This document shows positions 17,585 through 27,544 of a stretch of DNA of 64,000 nt, one piece after another; the first letter of the stretch is position 1; the number at the start of each line of letters is the position of its first letter. A program made the translations under genes and the position numbers. The stretch is from Candidatus Francisella endociliophora (GTDB lineage Bacteria > Pseudomonadota > Gammaproteobacteria > Francisellales > Francisellaceae): assembly GCF_000764555.1 (NCBI RefSeq), contig NZ_CP009574.1, forward strand, positions 434,001 to 498,000. Reading direction: 5' to 3'. The notes under the pieces are model-generated. The model was given only the letters and a program-made list of their open reading frames with translations, was not told the DNA's origin and searched no databases.

Positions 17585-19375
17585 TTATTTGATATGCCTT
17601 GTTTTAAATAATAAGAAATCTCTAACATCTTTATCTTCAATCAAAGGCAATACTTCTTTTCTAATTCTACTATAATAGTTATTTATAGTTTTTTTCTCAG
17701 TATAAGTTAGCATCCATGTTTCAATCAACTTATATTCATAAGGAATCAAAGTTAAATCTTCAAAACAGAAAAATGGCCCATGTCCAGTAGGAGACTCTTG
17801 GTCACGCTGTTTTACATAGCATAAGTTTTCAATTCTAATACCAAATTCACCAGGGAAATATGCACCCGGTTCATTACTGACAATCATACCAGGCATAAGC
17901 TCAACTTTTGATGCAGAATTTATCCTTTGAGGTCCTTCATGCACTCCAAGGAAACTACCTACACCATGACCAGTACCATGACTATAGTCAGAACAAAAAT
18001 GCCATAAATGCTCACGTGCTAGAACATCAAGATGAGATCCTGTTGTACCTTTAGGAAACACCGCCCTACCTAATCCTAAATGCCCTTTAAGCACTAATGT
18101 ATAGTATCTTCTATGCTCTTTTGAAGGTCTACCAAAATGCAGTACTCTTGTAATATCGGTAGTACCATCCTTGTACTGTCCTCCAGAGTCACATAATAGC
18201 GGTGCTTGATCATCTATAGTTTTAAGATTTTCATCATTTTTTGCGCTATAGTGAATTATCGCTCCATTTGCAGCATGTCCAATAATATAACTAAAACTAT
18301 CTTCAACATAACCTTTTTGTTTTGCTCTAAACTCAGTTAATTTTTCTTGTGCTTGGATCTCATTTACACTATTTTTATAGTTATTCTCTAACCAGTGCCA
18401 CCAAGAGATAAATGCGGCTGCATCTTTTCGATGAGCATCTTTAGCACCTGTTATTTCCATAGTATTTTTAAGAGCTTTACTAAGTATTACTGGTGATTGA
18501 GTTAGTAATATTTCACTTTTTACTTGTTGCTTGATAGCCTGTTTCATTGCGAAATTTGCACTTGTTACATCTAGCAAATATTTAGCCTCATAAGTCGCCA
18601 AATCAGTGTAGAACTCTGAATAATTTTTAACTGTAATAGTGTTTGAGCTAAGATATTCAGCAACCTCATCATCAATCTTAGATTTATTTATGTATAGATA
18701 AAGTTCATCAAGAGTCACTACCAAATAACTAATAGCAACAGGAGTGTGACAAATATCTCTACCACGGATATTAAGTGTCCACATAATTTCATCAAGACTA
18801 GATATAACTAACGCATTTACTTGTTTTTCTTTAAGTTCTTTACGAATATTATTTAGCTTTGATTCAACAGATTGGCCTGCATATTGAATTTCATGCACAA
18901 AAATATTTTCTGTTGGAGTCTCTACAGTTTGAGATAACTCCTTTTGAGCCTGTGCTACTAAATTTTCACTATCAAATACAATTTTTCCACCAGTATTATT
19001 AGCTATTTCCAATAAGTTCTCAGCTCTTGCTATACTTATTTTTTTAGGGTCTATTGCTAGAATCTTACCAGCCAAATTCTCACTCAGCCACTCTTCAATT
19101 TTTGATGCGAAAGTTGTCTGTTTAAGTAAGCTAAATTCTTGCTTATCCAGCTGAAAATCTGCTTGTGTAAAATATCTACCATCTGTAGATAAATATGCTC
19201 TATCCATACCAACAAGAACATCCCCTGCAGAACCATCAAATCCACTTATCCAAGCACGATATTGCCAACAATCAGGTACATATTCATTATTATGATCATC
19301 AGTTGAGGGCACTAAATAAAAATCATACCCTTTTTCTTGCATTATTTTTTTTAAAACTTGTAATTTTTCAGACAT
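17585..19375 (-). CDS. pepP: Xaa-Pro aminopeptidase (M24B family, aminopeptidase P)
   Basis: This 596-residue cytosolic enzyme removes N-terminal residues preceding proline. It has the three-domain layout of the long aminopeptidase P form: two creatinase-like N-terminal domains (1-300), then the M24 pita-bread catalytic domain. The metal ligands are visible in LLCDSGGQYKDGTTD (two Asp), SHGTGHGVG (His), SNEPGAY (Glu) and CFEDLTLIPYE (Glu). The start ATG at 19375 follows an AAAGGAT site. It lies between the nuclease and the yfiH-like gene on the same strand, with a 21-bp gap on its upstream side. Confidence 0.93.
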   Translation of the reverse strand: MSEKLQVLKKIMQEKGYDFYLVPSTDDHNNEYVPDCWQYRAWISGFDGSAGDVLVGMDRAYLSTDGRYFTQADFQLDKQEFSLLKQTTFASKIEEWLSENLAGKILAIDPKKISIARAENLLEIANNTGGKIVFDSENLVAQAQKELSQTVETPTENIFVHEIQYAGQSVESKLNNIRKELKEKQVNALVISSLDEIMWTLNIRGRDICHTPVAISYLVVTLDELYLYINKSKIDDEVAEYLSSNTITVKNYSEFYTDLATYEAKYLLDVTSANFAMKQAIKQQVKSEILLTQSPVILSKALKNTMEITGAKDAHRKDAAAFISWWHWLENNYKNSVNEIQAQEKLTEFRAKQKGYVEDSFSYIIGHAANGAIIHYSAKNDENLKTIDDQAPLLCDSGGQYKDGTTDITRVLHFGRPSKEHRRYYTLVLKGHLGLGRAVFPKGTTGSHLDVLAREHLWHFCSDYSHGTGHGVGSFLGVHEGPQRINSASKVELMPGMIVSNEPGAYFPGEFGIRIENLCYVKQRDQESPTGHGPFFCFEDLTLIPYEYKLIETWMLTYTEKKTINNYYSRIRKEVLPLIEDKDVRDFLLFKTRHIK

Positions 19376-19396
19376 ATAAAATCCTTTTTTAAAAAG

Positions 19397-20104
19397 CTAT
19401 TCAAACCACACAAATGAAGCTTGCCTACCTGTAATACCTTCTTTACGATATGAATAAAATCTCTTATTACTATATGTACATAAGTTTGAATCAACAATAT
19501 CAAAACAATGATTATCATTTAATATTTGTCTTGCAATAAATTTCATATCAAATAAATATTTACCTTCTTTTTTCTGCCTAAAAGCTTGGCCAAAATTTTC
19601 ATGAAGTTCAATAAACTTATCATGAACATCAGCTCCCACTTCATAATGAGACTCTGTAATACATGGACCAAACCATGCTACTAGATCAAGACCAATAAAC
19701 TCTTTTAAAGTCTCCTCTAGTATTCCTTGAGATAAACCTCTCCAACCAGCATGAACTGCAGCAACTTTTGTCATCTTTTTATCAAAAAGTATTATTGGTA
19801 GGCAATCCGCTGTTAATACCGCACAAACTTGGTTTGGCTTATCTGTAATGATAGCATCACAAAAACCAGCATCGCATTCGTCAAAACTTTTAACAATATT
19901 AGTATGATTTTGATTAAGCCATTTAACATCTGCTTTTGTATATGATTTAAATAAATTACGATTTTTCTCTACTGCAAGGTGCTTATCACCAACCTTATCT
20001 CCTAGGTTAAATTTAGCATACTTATCTTTGCTGAATCCTTGCAGCTTATTTGTATAACCAAGCTTTAGCCTTGGAAATGGTGTATTAATAAAAACTACTG
20101 ACAT
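19397..20104 (-). CDS. pgeF: Peptidoglycan-editing factor PgeF/YfiH-family (multicopper oxidase-type Cu/Zn phosphorylase)
   Basis: This 235-residue protein is of the YfiH/DUF152 family, members of which act as purine nucleoside phosphorylases or adenosine deaminases and, in E. coli, edit peptidoglycan precursors. The metal-binding His/Cys set lies in LTADCLPIIL and AAVHAGWRGLSQGILEE. The closing RREG-like GITGRQASFVW block is also typical. It ends 21 bp before pepP and lies 13 bp downstream of ispG, so the three may be transcribed together. I use pgeF because the family match is clear, though substrate specificity is not shown by sequence. Confidence 0.85.
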   Translation of the reverse strand: MSVVFINTPFPRLKLGYTNKLQGFSKDKYAKFNLGDKVGDKHLAVEKNRNLFKSYTKADVKWLNQNHTNIVKSFDECDAGFCDAIITDKPNQVCAVLTADCLPIILFDKKMTKVAAVHAGWRGLSQGILEETLKEFIGLDLVAWFGPCITESHYEVGADVHDKFIELHENFGQAFRQKKEGKYLFDMKFIARQILNDNHCFDIVDSNLCTYSNKRFYSYRKEGITGRQASFVWFE

Positions 20105-20117
20105 ATTCTAAATTCAC

Positions 20118-21323
20118 CTATTTATTACCATAACGATTCTTAACATAGTTCTCAACAATCTCAATAAACTCTCCTGAGATATTATCTCCTCTTAGAGTAT
20201 GAGCTTTTTTACCATCTATAAATACTGGAGCGACTGGTGACTCACCACTGCCAGGTAAAGATATTCCAATATCAGCATTTTTTGACTCACCAGGTCCATT
20301 TACAACACAGCCCATCACAGCTACTTTCATAGCTTCAACGCCTTTGTATTGTTCTTTCCATGTATGCATTTTTTCATCAAGATGTTCTTTAACTTGACTT
20401 GTAAGCTCCCTAAAAAATGAGCTTGTAGTTCTACCACAGCCTGGGCAAGATGTTACACTCGGAGTAAATGTGCGCATACCTAGATTTTGTAAAATCTCAC
20501 GGCACACCCTGACTTCTTCTGTACGCGGAGCATTTGGTGCAGGTGTAAGAGATACCCTAATAGTATTACCAATCCCTTGTTGTAACAAAATGCCTAAACT
20601 AACAGCACTAGCAACTATTCCTTTAGTACCCATACCAGCTTCTGTAAGACCTAAATGAAGAGCATAATCACACTGACTTGCAAGTTTTTGATAGACAGCG
20701 ACTAGATCTTGTACTTCGCTGACTTTACATGAAATTATAATTTTATCTTTTGCTAACCCAAGCTCTTCAGCATATTTAGCACTTTCTAGAGCTGATGTTA
20801 TCAAGGCTTTGTGCATAACTTCTTGTAAACTTAGAGGATCTTCCTGAGCATTATTCTCATCTATCAGCTTAGCTAATAATGACTGATCTAAACTTCCCCA
20901 ATTAACACCTATTCGCACTGGCTTATTATTTTCAATAGCTATTTTTATAATCTCTGCAAACTGTGTATCTTTCTTTTTACCAAAACCTACATTACCAGGA
21001 TTAATACGATATTTTGCAAGTGCTTTAGCACACTCTGGATACTTACTTAAAAGTGTATGTCCATTGTAATGAAAATCCCCTACTAATGGCACGAAACATT
21101 TATGTTTAGCCAACTCTTCAACAATCTTTGGAACCGCTGCTGCTGCCGGCTCATCATTTACAGTAAGCCTTACAATCTCACTTCCAGCTTTATGCAAAGC
21201 TAGTATTTGTTTAACTGTCTTTTCAATATCCGCTGTATATGTATCCGTCATTGACTGAACAACAACAGGATTATCTCCACCTATGGCTACATCGCCAACT
21301 TTTACAACATTTGTTTTACTCAT
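20118..21323 (-). CDS. ispG: 4-hydroxy-3-methylbut-2-enyl diphosphate synthase
   Basis: IspG (GcpE) reduces MEcPP to HMBPP, the penultimate step of the MEP isoprenoid pathway, using a [4Fe-4S] cluster. The TIM-barrel N-terminal domain starts with QSMTDT and includes PLVGDFHYN and RINPGN; the C-terminal cluster ligands are in [11 protein letters not shown] and GCVVNGPGE. The length of 401 residues is usual. It is the first gene of the unit with pgeF and pepP and is divergent from the Nif3-like gene across 96 bp. Confidence 0.97.
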   Translation of the reverse strand: MSKTNVVKVGDVAIGGDNPVVVQSMTDTYTADIEKTVKQILALHKAGSEIVRLTVNDEPAAAAVPKIVEELAKHKCFVPLVGDFHYNGHTLLSKYPECAKALAKYRINPGNVGFGKKKDTQFAEIIKIAIENNKPVRIGVNWGSLDQSLLAKLIDENNAQEDPLSLQEVMHKALITSALESAKYAEELGLAKDKIIISCKVSEVQDLVAVYQKLASQCDYALHLGLTEAGMGTKGIVASAVSLGILLQQGIGNTIRVSLTPAPNAPRTEEVRVCREILQNLGMRTFTPSVTSCPGCGRTTSSFFRELTSQVKEHLDEKMHTWKEQYKGVEAMKVAVMGCVVNGPGESKNADIGISLPGSGESPVAPVFIDGKKAHTLRGDNISGEFIEIVENYVKNRYGNK

Positions 21324-21419
21324 TCTAAAATTCCAAAAAAATGTAATTCTATTTCAAAAAATTCTACGAAAAATATACAATACAAGATTATATCATTATA
21401 AAAGAGATTTTTCAGACCT

Positions 21420-22166
21420 ATGCACTTCAAAGAGTTAGAAAATTATTTAAATAATTATTTTGAAATAGAAAACTTTAAAGATTACGCTCCTAATGGATTA
21501 CAAGTTCAAGGTGATAAAGATATCAAAAAGGTAATCACTGGTGTTACAGCGTGCCAAGCTTTAATTGATAAAGCTATCGATGAAAATGCTGATGCTATTG
21601 TAGTACATCATGGCTATTTTTGGAAAGGTGAGAGTTACCCAATAGTTGGTATGAAATATGAGCGTATAGCTAAACTTATAAAAAATGGTATACATCTATT
21701 TGGCTACCATCTACCTTTAGATGGACATCCGAAGATTGGTAACAACATTCTATTAGCGAAAAAGTTAAATCTTACAAATCTAGAGTTTTTTGAAACTGGT
21801 TCAAAACCTGATATTTCTATTATTGGAGATTGTGATACTAATCTAGATAATTTTGCTAAACTAATTGAGAATAAATCAAGTAGAATTCCAACAGTTATAA
21901 AAGCTAATGATAGAAATAAAAAAGTAGCGATTTGTACTGGTGGAGCTCAGGACTATATAGAATATGCCCACAAAGTTGGAGCTGATACTTTTATATCAGG
22001 AGAGATCTCAGAACGCACAACTCATACAGCTCGTGAGCTTGGTATAAATTACATTGCAGCTGGGCATCATGCAACTGAGAAAGAAGGAGCCAAAGCAATT
22101 GCAGATTTATTAAGAGACAAATTTAATTTAGAAACAAAATTTATAGATATTGATAACCCTGCTTAA
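21420..22166 (+). CDS. Nif3-like dinuclear metal center hydrolase
   Basis: This 248-residue protein belongs to the Nif3/YbgI (GTP cyclohydrolase I type 2-like) family with a dimetal centre. AIVVHHGYFWKGE (near residue 60) and HLPLDGHPKIGNN carry the first metal ligands; AAGHHATEKEGAKA (near 218) carries the later ones. Family members are widespread, may hydrolyse or bind nucleotides or act in metal handling; their role is unsettled. The gene converges with the MFS sugar porter, with stop codons separated by one base. Confidence 0.93.
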   Translation: MHFKELENYLNNYFEIENFKDYAPNGLQVQGDKDIKKVITGVTACQALIDKAIDENADAIVVHHGYFWKGESYPIVGMKYERIAKLIKNGIHLFGYHLPLDGHPKIGNNILLAKKLNLTNLEFFETGSKPDISIIGDCDTNLDNFAKLIENKSSRIPTVIKANDRNKKVAICTGGAQDYIEYAHKVGADTFISGEISERTTHTARELGINYIAAGHHATEKEGAKAIADLLRDKFNLETKFIDIDNPA

Positions 22167-22167
22167 C

Positions 22168-23523
22168 TTATTTTATAAACTCTTTTTCAATATCCTCTAG
22201 AGATCTACCACTAGTTTTTGGAACAAACTTAAATACTATAAAACCATATAATAAAGTAAATGCTCCGCATATAAAAAACATGCTGCTATCTCCTAAATGC
22301 TTAGTAGCTGGAAGAAATACTGATGCTAAAATAGCAGACATCATACTATTTAAGAATAAAGCTACAGCTAAGGCCTTACTTCGTATTTGAGTTGGTAATA
22401 ACTCTGACATAATAACCCAAACATACGCTCCTGGCCCTAGCGCAAAGAAAAATATAAATACAACAAGCCCAACTAATAAAATCCATCCTTGCAAAAGACA
22501 GACAGGAAGAATCCAAAGAGCGATTGCTGTTACAAGCAAAGTAAAGCCTACAAAAAATGTACATACCATAATCGTAAACTTTCTTTCTATTTTGTCAGCG
22601 ATTAAAACAGCAATCATAGTAGCCAAAAAATTTATAGCTGTTATAACAACTCCACCAACTATACTTACATAGTTTGAGTTTAAACCTTCTGCTTTTAATA
22701 AAGTTGCTGAAAATTCTAAAAAACTATTTATACCTGTAAGTTGAGCTAATATAGCAATGGAGAAAACTAAAAGTATCGGCACTAGGTAATGTCTCGTAGT
22801 TAATATAGAGCTTAAAGTAACCGTCTCTAGTTTACTTTGCTCTATAACTACCAAAGCTTCCTCTAACTCAATATTGGCTTTCTGTTCCCCGACTGTTTCA
22901 ATTAAAACTTTTTTAGCTTCTTTTTTCTTACCATTCATCAATAACCAGCGAGGAGACTTACTCAGGAAAAAACAACCTAAAAAGAATATACCCCCAGGTA
23001 TTAAAGCTGTAAAAAACATAGCTCGCCAATTACCAGTATTTTCAAGCAAAAGACCGACATAATTTGCTATGAGTATCCCAGCAGTTAAAAACAGTTGGAA
23101 ACATGTGACTGCAAAACCTCTAATTGTACTAGGAACTGTCTCAGTTAAATAAATAGGTACTGTTACAGAGATAAAGCCTACTGAAGTGCCCTGAACAAGC
23201 CTTGATAATAAAAGCATAGTATAATTAGTAGAGCTTTCAATCATAATTACTGATGCTATAAAAATTAAAGCAGATAAAATTAGTGTTTTTTTCCTACCAA
23301 GAATATCTGCAATTATTCCACCAATCAAAATAGCAAAAGCACCACCAAAAAGAACAGATCCCCCTAAAAGAGATGTCTGAAAACTACTCATTGGAATATC
23401 TTTGTTTATAAATAAAAAAGCACTGTTTATTATTCCTATATCATAACCATATAGCATACCACCCATTGCTGAAAAAAATACAATCACAGCAATTCTAAAC
23501 TTCAACTTAATAGTTTCGCTCAT
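22168..23523 (-). CDS. Sugar porter family MFS transporter
   Basis: This 451-residue inner-membrane proton:sugar symporter has about 12 membrane segments. The sugar porter motifs are present: GGMLYGYDIGIINSAF at the start, GGIIADILGRKKT between helices 2 and 3, SPRWL after helix 6, and SGRSLEDIEKEF at the C-terminus (the PETKG-type motif with a changed first half). It is the second gene of a minus-strand pair with the SIS-domain gene, 33 bp away, so it probably imports the sugar or amino sugar that the SIS enzyme uses. The exact sugar is not readable from sequence. Confidence 0.9.
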   Translation of the reverse strand: MSETIKLKFRIAVIVFFSAMGGMLYGYDIGIINSAFLFINKDIPMSSFQTSLLGGSVLFGGAFAILIGGIIADILGRKKTLILSALIFIASVIMIESSTNYTMLLLSRLVQGTSVGFISVTVPIYLTETVPSTIRGFAVTCFQLFLTAGILIANYVGLLLENTGNWRAMFFTALIPGGIFFLGCFFLSKSPRWLLMNGKKKEAKKVLIETVGEQKANIELEEALVVIEQSKLETVTLSSILTTRHYLVPILLVFSIAILAQLTGINSFLEFSATLLKAEGLNSNYVSIVGGVVITAINFLATMIAVLIADKIERKFTIMVCTFFVGFTLLVTAIALWILPVCLLQGWILLVGLVVFIFFFALGPGAYVWVIMSELLPTQIRSKALAVALFLNSMMSAILASVFLPATKHLGDSSMFFICGAFTLLYGFIVFKFVPKTSGRSLEDIEKEFIK

Positions 23524-23556
23524 GCTAGTTATCCTCTAAATTCAATACTGATAGAA

Positions 23557-24588
23557 TTAAACAGTTTCAGTAACTTTTTTTAAATTACTCGGACTATCTG
23601 GGTTAAATCCTAATGACAAAGCCAACTGATTAACCATAAGATAGAACTCTTGTAATAATACAATTGTTTCGAGTATTGGGTGAATTTGAACATCTACATG
23701 TAAATGTACTTTTGCAGCCGAATCTAAATCAGTTGTTGCAAAAACTGTTTTAACTCCCAAATCAGTCATTCGTTTAACAATTTCATGTGTGCCAGAGGCG
23801 CTCTGATCATTCTGTAAAATTGTGAATGTAGTGAATGTTTGATTCATCAAAGCAAAAGGTCCATGTAGAACCTCTGCTGAACTAAATGCTTCGGCATGAA
23901 TGCCACATGTTTCTTTAAATTTAAGTGCCATTTCTTGAGCAATAGGAAAACCAAAACCTCTTCCTATTACAAACATATTTTTACTTTTTTTCAACTCTTC
24001 TATAGCAATCGACCAATCAGACTCAAGACTTTTTTCGAGCACTTCTGGTAAACGATTTAACTCAGTTAGCAGTTCTTGATCTTGATTATATTCGGCAACA
24101 ATATTTATCAAAGCTACTAAAGAAGTTATAACACTTTTTGTAGCTGCAACAGCATTCTCAGCATCAGCTCTAACTGGTAAAACTAGATCAGCACAATCAG
24201 CTAAAGGTGATTTTTCTTTATTAACTACAGCCAATGTAGTACAACCAGCCTTTTTACATCCCTCTAAAGCCATTTTTAGATCAGGTGATCCTCCAGACTG
24301 GGAGATAGCGATAGCTAAAGTCTGCTCATCACCTATATTTTTTCCATATATGGTAGTGACAGAAGGAGGGAGAGATGAAACACTAAAACCTAGTTGTGTT
24401 TCAAAAAGGTATTTCACAAAGTTTGCAACACAGTCTGAACTACCTCTTGCGATTGTAATTACTCTTCTAATGTTTTTTTCTTTAAGATCTTTAACAATAT
24501 TTTTGATAATATCTTTATTTAAGCTAAGCTGATTAGCAACTTTTTCAAAGCTACTGCTAGCTTCTTTGTGCATAAGAGTTTCTTTCAT
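23557..24588 (-). CDS. Double-SIS sugar isomerase/deaminase (GlmS C-domain-like, NagB-II type)
   Basis: This 343-residue protein has two SIS sugar-phosphate-binding domains (about 30-160 and 195-330) and no N-terminal glutaminase, so it is not full-length GlmS. ITIARGSSDCV, IAISQSGGSPD and SAEVLHGP are the substrate-binding segments shared with the GlmS isomerase and with NagB-II and AgaS deaminases. A likely job is glucosamine-6-phosphate deamination to fructose-6-phosphate. Its partner gene is a sugar porter. It is the first gene of the pair, and its promoter lies in the divergent 191-bp region 24589-24779, which has palindromes. FrlB-like deglycases are an alternative. Confidence 0.8.
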   Translation of the reverse strand: MKETLMHKEASSSFEKVANQLSLNKDIIKNIVKDLKEKNIRRVITIARGSSDCVANFVKYLFETQLGFSVSSLPPSVTTIYGKNIGDEQTLAIAISQSGGSPDLKMALEGCKKAGCTTLAVVNKEKSPLADCADLVLPVRADAENAVAATKSVITSLVALINIVAEYNQDQELLTELNRLPEVLEKSLESDWSIAIEELKKSKNMFVIGRGFGFPIAQEMALKFKETCGIHAEAFSSAEVLHGPFALMNQTFTTFTILQNDQSASGTHEIVKRMTDLGVKTVFATTDLDSAAKVHLHVDVQIHPILETIVLLQEFYLMVNQLALSLGFNPDSPSNLKKVTETV

Positions 24589-24779
24589 TTAACGATAATA
24601 ATTAAAAGCTATAATTGCTTTATTATAATCATGATCAATATTTAATTACATCAAAATATACATCAAATTTTGACTACGATAATAAATTATCCAAATATCA
24701 TTTGCTAACAAATGTATACCAGTTTGGTAAAGTATGTTAAAATTCCAATCTCGTTTATTAGATTCTCATAAGGACTATA
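24589..24779. promoter_or_regulatory. Divergent control region with two palindromes
   Basis: This gap separates the minus-strand SIS gene from the plus-strand DAACS symporter. It contains the perfect palindrome CATTTG-CTAA-CAAATG at 24699-24714 and, 2 bp further, TACCA-GTT-TGGTA at 24717-24729. The second has the shape of a repressor site. An AGGA element precedes the symporter ATG at 24780. No regulator gene is next to it, so the factor is unknown. Operator function is inference. Confidence 0.45.
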
Positions 24780-26054
24780 ATGCTTATATTACTTATTGGC
24801 TCAGTATTTGCCTTAGTTTTATTACATCTAAAAAATTTTGGCTTTAATTTTAGAACTATTCTTGCACTAATCTTAGGTATAGTTATAGGAATAATATACA
24901 ATACTACTAACTATAATAGTACAAGTTTTGTTCAAATTAGCGATATTTTAGGTGATGGTTATATATCTTTGCTAAAGATGTTAATTATTCCAATAGTCCT
25001 GACTTCTATAGTTCACTCAATTGTTAATTTAAAAAACTATGATGGCTCTTATGTTATAAGATTTGCATATAAGACAATAGCTATACTACTTGTTTTAACA
25101 GGCATAAGTGCAGCAATTGGTTCTATAGTAGCGATTTCTATGCATCTAGGTCAAGGTATAGATCTTGCATCTATAACAGGTGACGTTGCAAAAGATATGA
25201 AAACATCAACCATTTCAGAAACTATCTTAGGTTTTTTACCAGATAACCTATTCCATCAGATGAATAATAACAACGTAATGGCTGTAGTTATCTTTGCAAT
25301 ATTCCTTGGATTCTCAATGCTAATTGCACATCGTGAAGATAGTAAATTAGCTGCGCCTTTTATTAGTTTCATTGACTCTGCTTTTTTTGTAATTAAAAAG
25401 CTTGCTAGAATAATTATTGCTCTAACTCCATATGGTGTGCTTGGGCTAATGATTCAAATGAGTATTGAACTTGATAAAAATAGTATCTCTACGGTTTTAT
25501 ATTTTATCTTAACTTGTTACATCGCAATGATGATCGTTTTAGTGATGCATATTGTCTTATTAGTTGTATTTAGAACAAATATAGTTAGATTTTACAAAAG
25601 TATTTGGAAAGCTATGTTAGTGGCTGCTACCTCTAGATCAAGCATGGGAACTCTTCCTCTATCTATAGATGGATTAAACAAATATGGCACATCTAGCAGT
25701 ATAGCTACTTTTGCTCCAACTATGGGAACAACTTTAGGTATGAATGCTTGTGCCGGAGTATTCCCTGCTGTATTAGCTATAATGGCTATGAATGCTACTG
25801 GTGTAGATATTACATTATCAAATATTTTCTTAATTTCATTTATTTGTATGCTAGCATCTCTTGGCGTATCAGGAATACCAGGAACTGCTTTTGTTGCTGC
25901 TGGAGTAGTATTCTCTTACTTTGGTCTTCCTTGGCATATGATTGCTCTTATTATTGGTGTTGATGCTCTTATTGATAGTTTTAGAACACCTTTAAATATT
26001 CATGGAAGTATGACTACAGCAATCATTGTTGATAGAACTACTTCAACTTCTTAG
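24780..26054 (+). CDS. Dicarboxylate/amino acid:cation symporter (DAACS family), TcyP-like
   Basis: This 424-residue inner-membrane carrier has the Ser-rich re-entrant loop (AATSRSSMGTLP near 282-293), TMGTTLGMNACAGVFPAVLA in place of the usual NMDGT, and SGIPGTAFVAAG near the C-terminus, all marks of the GltP/DctA/TcyP family. The opening KNFGFNFRTILALILGIVIG resembles the cystine carrier TcyP, but glutamate, aspartate or dicarboxylates remain possible. It has AGGA close to its ATG. It faces the SIS gene across 191 bp and ends 3 bp from the selO stop. Confidence 0.85.
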   Translation: MLILLIGSVFALVLLHLKNFGFNFRTILALILGIVIGIIYNTTNYNSTSFVQISDILGDGYISLLKMLIIPIVLTSIVHSIVNLKNYDGSYVIRFAYKTIAILLVLTGISAAIGSIVAISMHLGQGIDLASITGDVAKDMKTSTISETILGFLPDNLFHQMNNNNVMAVVIFAIFLGFSMLIAHREDSKLAAPFISFIDSAFFVIKKLARIIIALTPYGVLGLMIQMSIELDKNSISTVLYFILTCYIAMMIVLVMHIVLLVVFRTNIVRFYKSIWKAMLVAATSRSSMGTLPLSIDGLNKYGTSSSIATFAPTMGTTLGMNACAGVFPAVLAIMAMNATGVDITLSNIFLISFICMLASLGVSGIPGTAFVAAGVVFSYFGLPWHMIALIIGVDALIDSFRTPLNIHGSMTTAIIVDRTTSTS

Positions 26055-26057
26055 TAT

Positions 26058-27452
26058 TTATGTACCACAAAAAGTAGCCTTAACTTTTTCATCTCCTTTT
26101 GGCTCTAACATATACTTTTCTTTTGTATTTTCAAACTTATAAGGAGTCTTAATTACTTCAAGTAAGCTATATAAATTGCCAAACTTACCATTTTCTGCTG
26201 ATACTATAGCTTTCTCAACTTGATGGTTTCTTGAAATAATTACAGGATTTACTTGTTTCATCTTAGTAAGATCTATATCTTTATTTTTGAAATAAGTATC
26301 TAACCAATCAGATAGGCCTTTTGATTTTAAGCTTTCAAACTTCTCATAACTCAAATCATAAAATGTATTTGTATAATCTAGGTTATTTTTAAGCATCTCT
26401 ATAAGTAGATTTGAAATGATTTCATCGTATTTATCAACTTTACTATCCAAACCAAGTTTACTAAGAAACATTTTTTTCCACTTATCTTTATAGATATTTG
26501 AATATTCTTCTAGTTTATTTTGAGCTAACTTAATAGCCTCATCCTGATCTAATGAAATCAATGGTAAAAGACTCTCTGCTAGCCTAGCAATATTCCAACC
26601 AGCAATAGAAGCTTGATTTGCAAAAGCATAACGACCACCTTGATCAATCGAACTAAAAACTGTATCTGGGTCATAGTTATCCATAAATGCACAAGGACCA
26701 TAATCAATAGTCTCTCCTGATATTGTCATATTATCAGTATTCATAACACCATGAATAAACCCAACCCTTTCCCATTGTGTAATTAAACTGGATTGTTTAT
26801 CTATGACATGGTCAAGTAAAGATAAAGCCTTATTATCACCAAAAGCAATATTATGCCGTTTCAAAGTATAATCTAAAAGTTCTTGGCTATACTCTTGTCC
26901 AAGCATTGCTGCATATTGAAATGTCCCTACACGTATATGACTACTTGCTACTCTTACAGCTATTGCACTTTGCTCTAGACTGTTTCTTTGGATATTTTCA
27001 CCTGTAATTATTACAGCTAATATCCTACTTGTAGGTATACCTAAATTATGCATTGCCTCACTTACGATATATTCCCTAAGCATAGGTCCTAAAGCAGCCT
27101 TACCATCGCCACCTCTAGAAAAATCAGTTAATCCAGCACCTTTCAAATGAAAATCTACAATTTCACCAGTTGGCTTTTGATACTCACCTATCAGTATTGC
27201 TCGACCATCTCCAAGCATTGTAAAGTGACCAAACTGGTGTCCAGCATAAGCTTGAGATATTGGATTTTCACTAGTGTAACCAAGTAAAAATTCAAGCTTT
27301 TCAGCATCATTACAATCGCAAAAACCTAACTCTAAATCATTTGCTAATGACTCATTTAATAAAAGTAGTTTTGCATTAGGGTATTTGTAGACTAATTGCT
27401 TAGAATAGAATTTGTCTGATAATTTAGAATATGTGTATTTAAAATCAACCAT
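26058..27452 (-). CDS. selO: SelO/YdiU-family protein adenylyltransferase (pseudokinase)
   Basis: SelO proteins have a protein-kinase-like fold with inverted ATP and transfer AMP to Ser, Thr or Tyr. Here AYAGHQFGHFTMLGDGRAILIGEY (about residues 66-89), LKGAGLTDFSRGGDGKA and HGVMNTDNMTISGETIDYGPCAFMD (near 230-254) match the nucleotide-binding and metal-binding blocks. The 464-residue length is slightly short for the bacterial form. The C-terminal FCGT (Cys462) and the Cys of DYGPCAF could form the regulatory disulfide known in the E. coli enzyme. It is on its own and convergent with the symporter. Confidence 0.9.
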   Translation of the reverse strand: MVDFKYTYSKLSDKFYSKQLVYKYPNAKLLLLNESLANDLELGFCDCNDAEKLEFLLGYTSENPISQAYAGHQFGHFTMLGDGRAILIGEYQKPTGEIVDFHLKGAGLTDFSRGGDGKAALGPMLREYIVSEAMHNLGIPTSRILAVIITGENIQRNSLEQSAIAVRVASSHIRVGTFQYAAMLGQEYSQELLDYTLKRHNIAFGDNKALSLLDHVIDKQSSLITQWERVGFIHGVMNTDNMTISGETIDYGPCAFMDNYDPDTVFSSIDQGGRYAFANQASIAGWNIARLAESLLPLISLDQDEAIKLAQNKLEEYSNIYKDKWKKMFLSKLGLDSKVDKYDEIISNLLIEMLKNNLDYTNTFYDLSYEKFESLKSKGLSDWLDTYFKNKDIDLTKMKQVNPVIISRNHQVEKAIVSAENGKFGNLYSLLEVIKTPYKFENTKEKYMLEPKGDEKVKATFCGT

Positions 27453-27544
27453 AAAATATAACTTTACTGTTTTAGTATCATTTTAACAAAATATAGATAA
27501 TAACAAAGCTTTTAGGTTAAAATGTATAGCAAAGGCAAAAAAGA

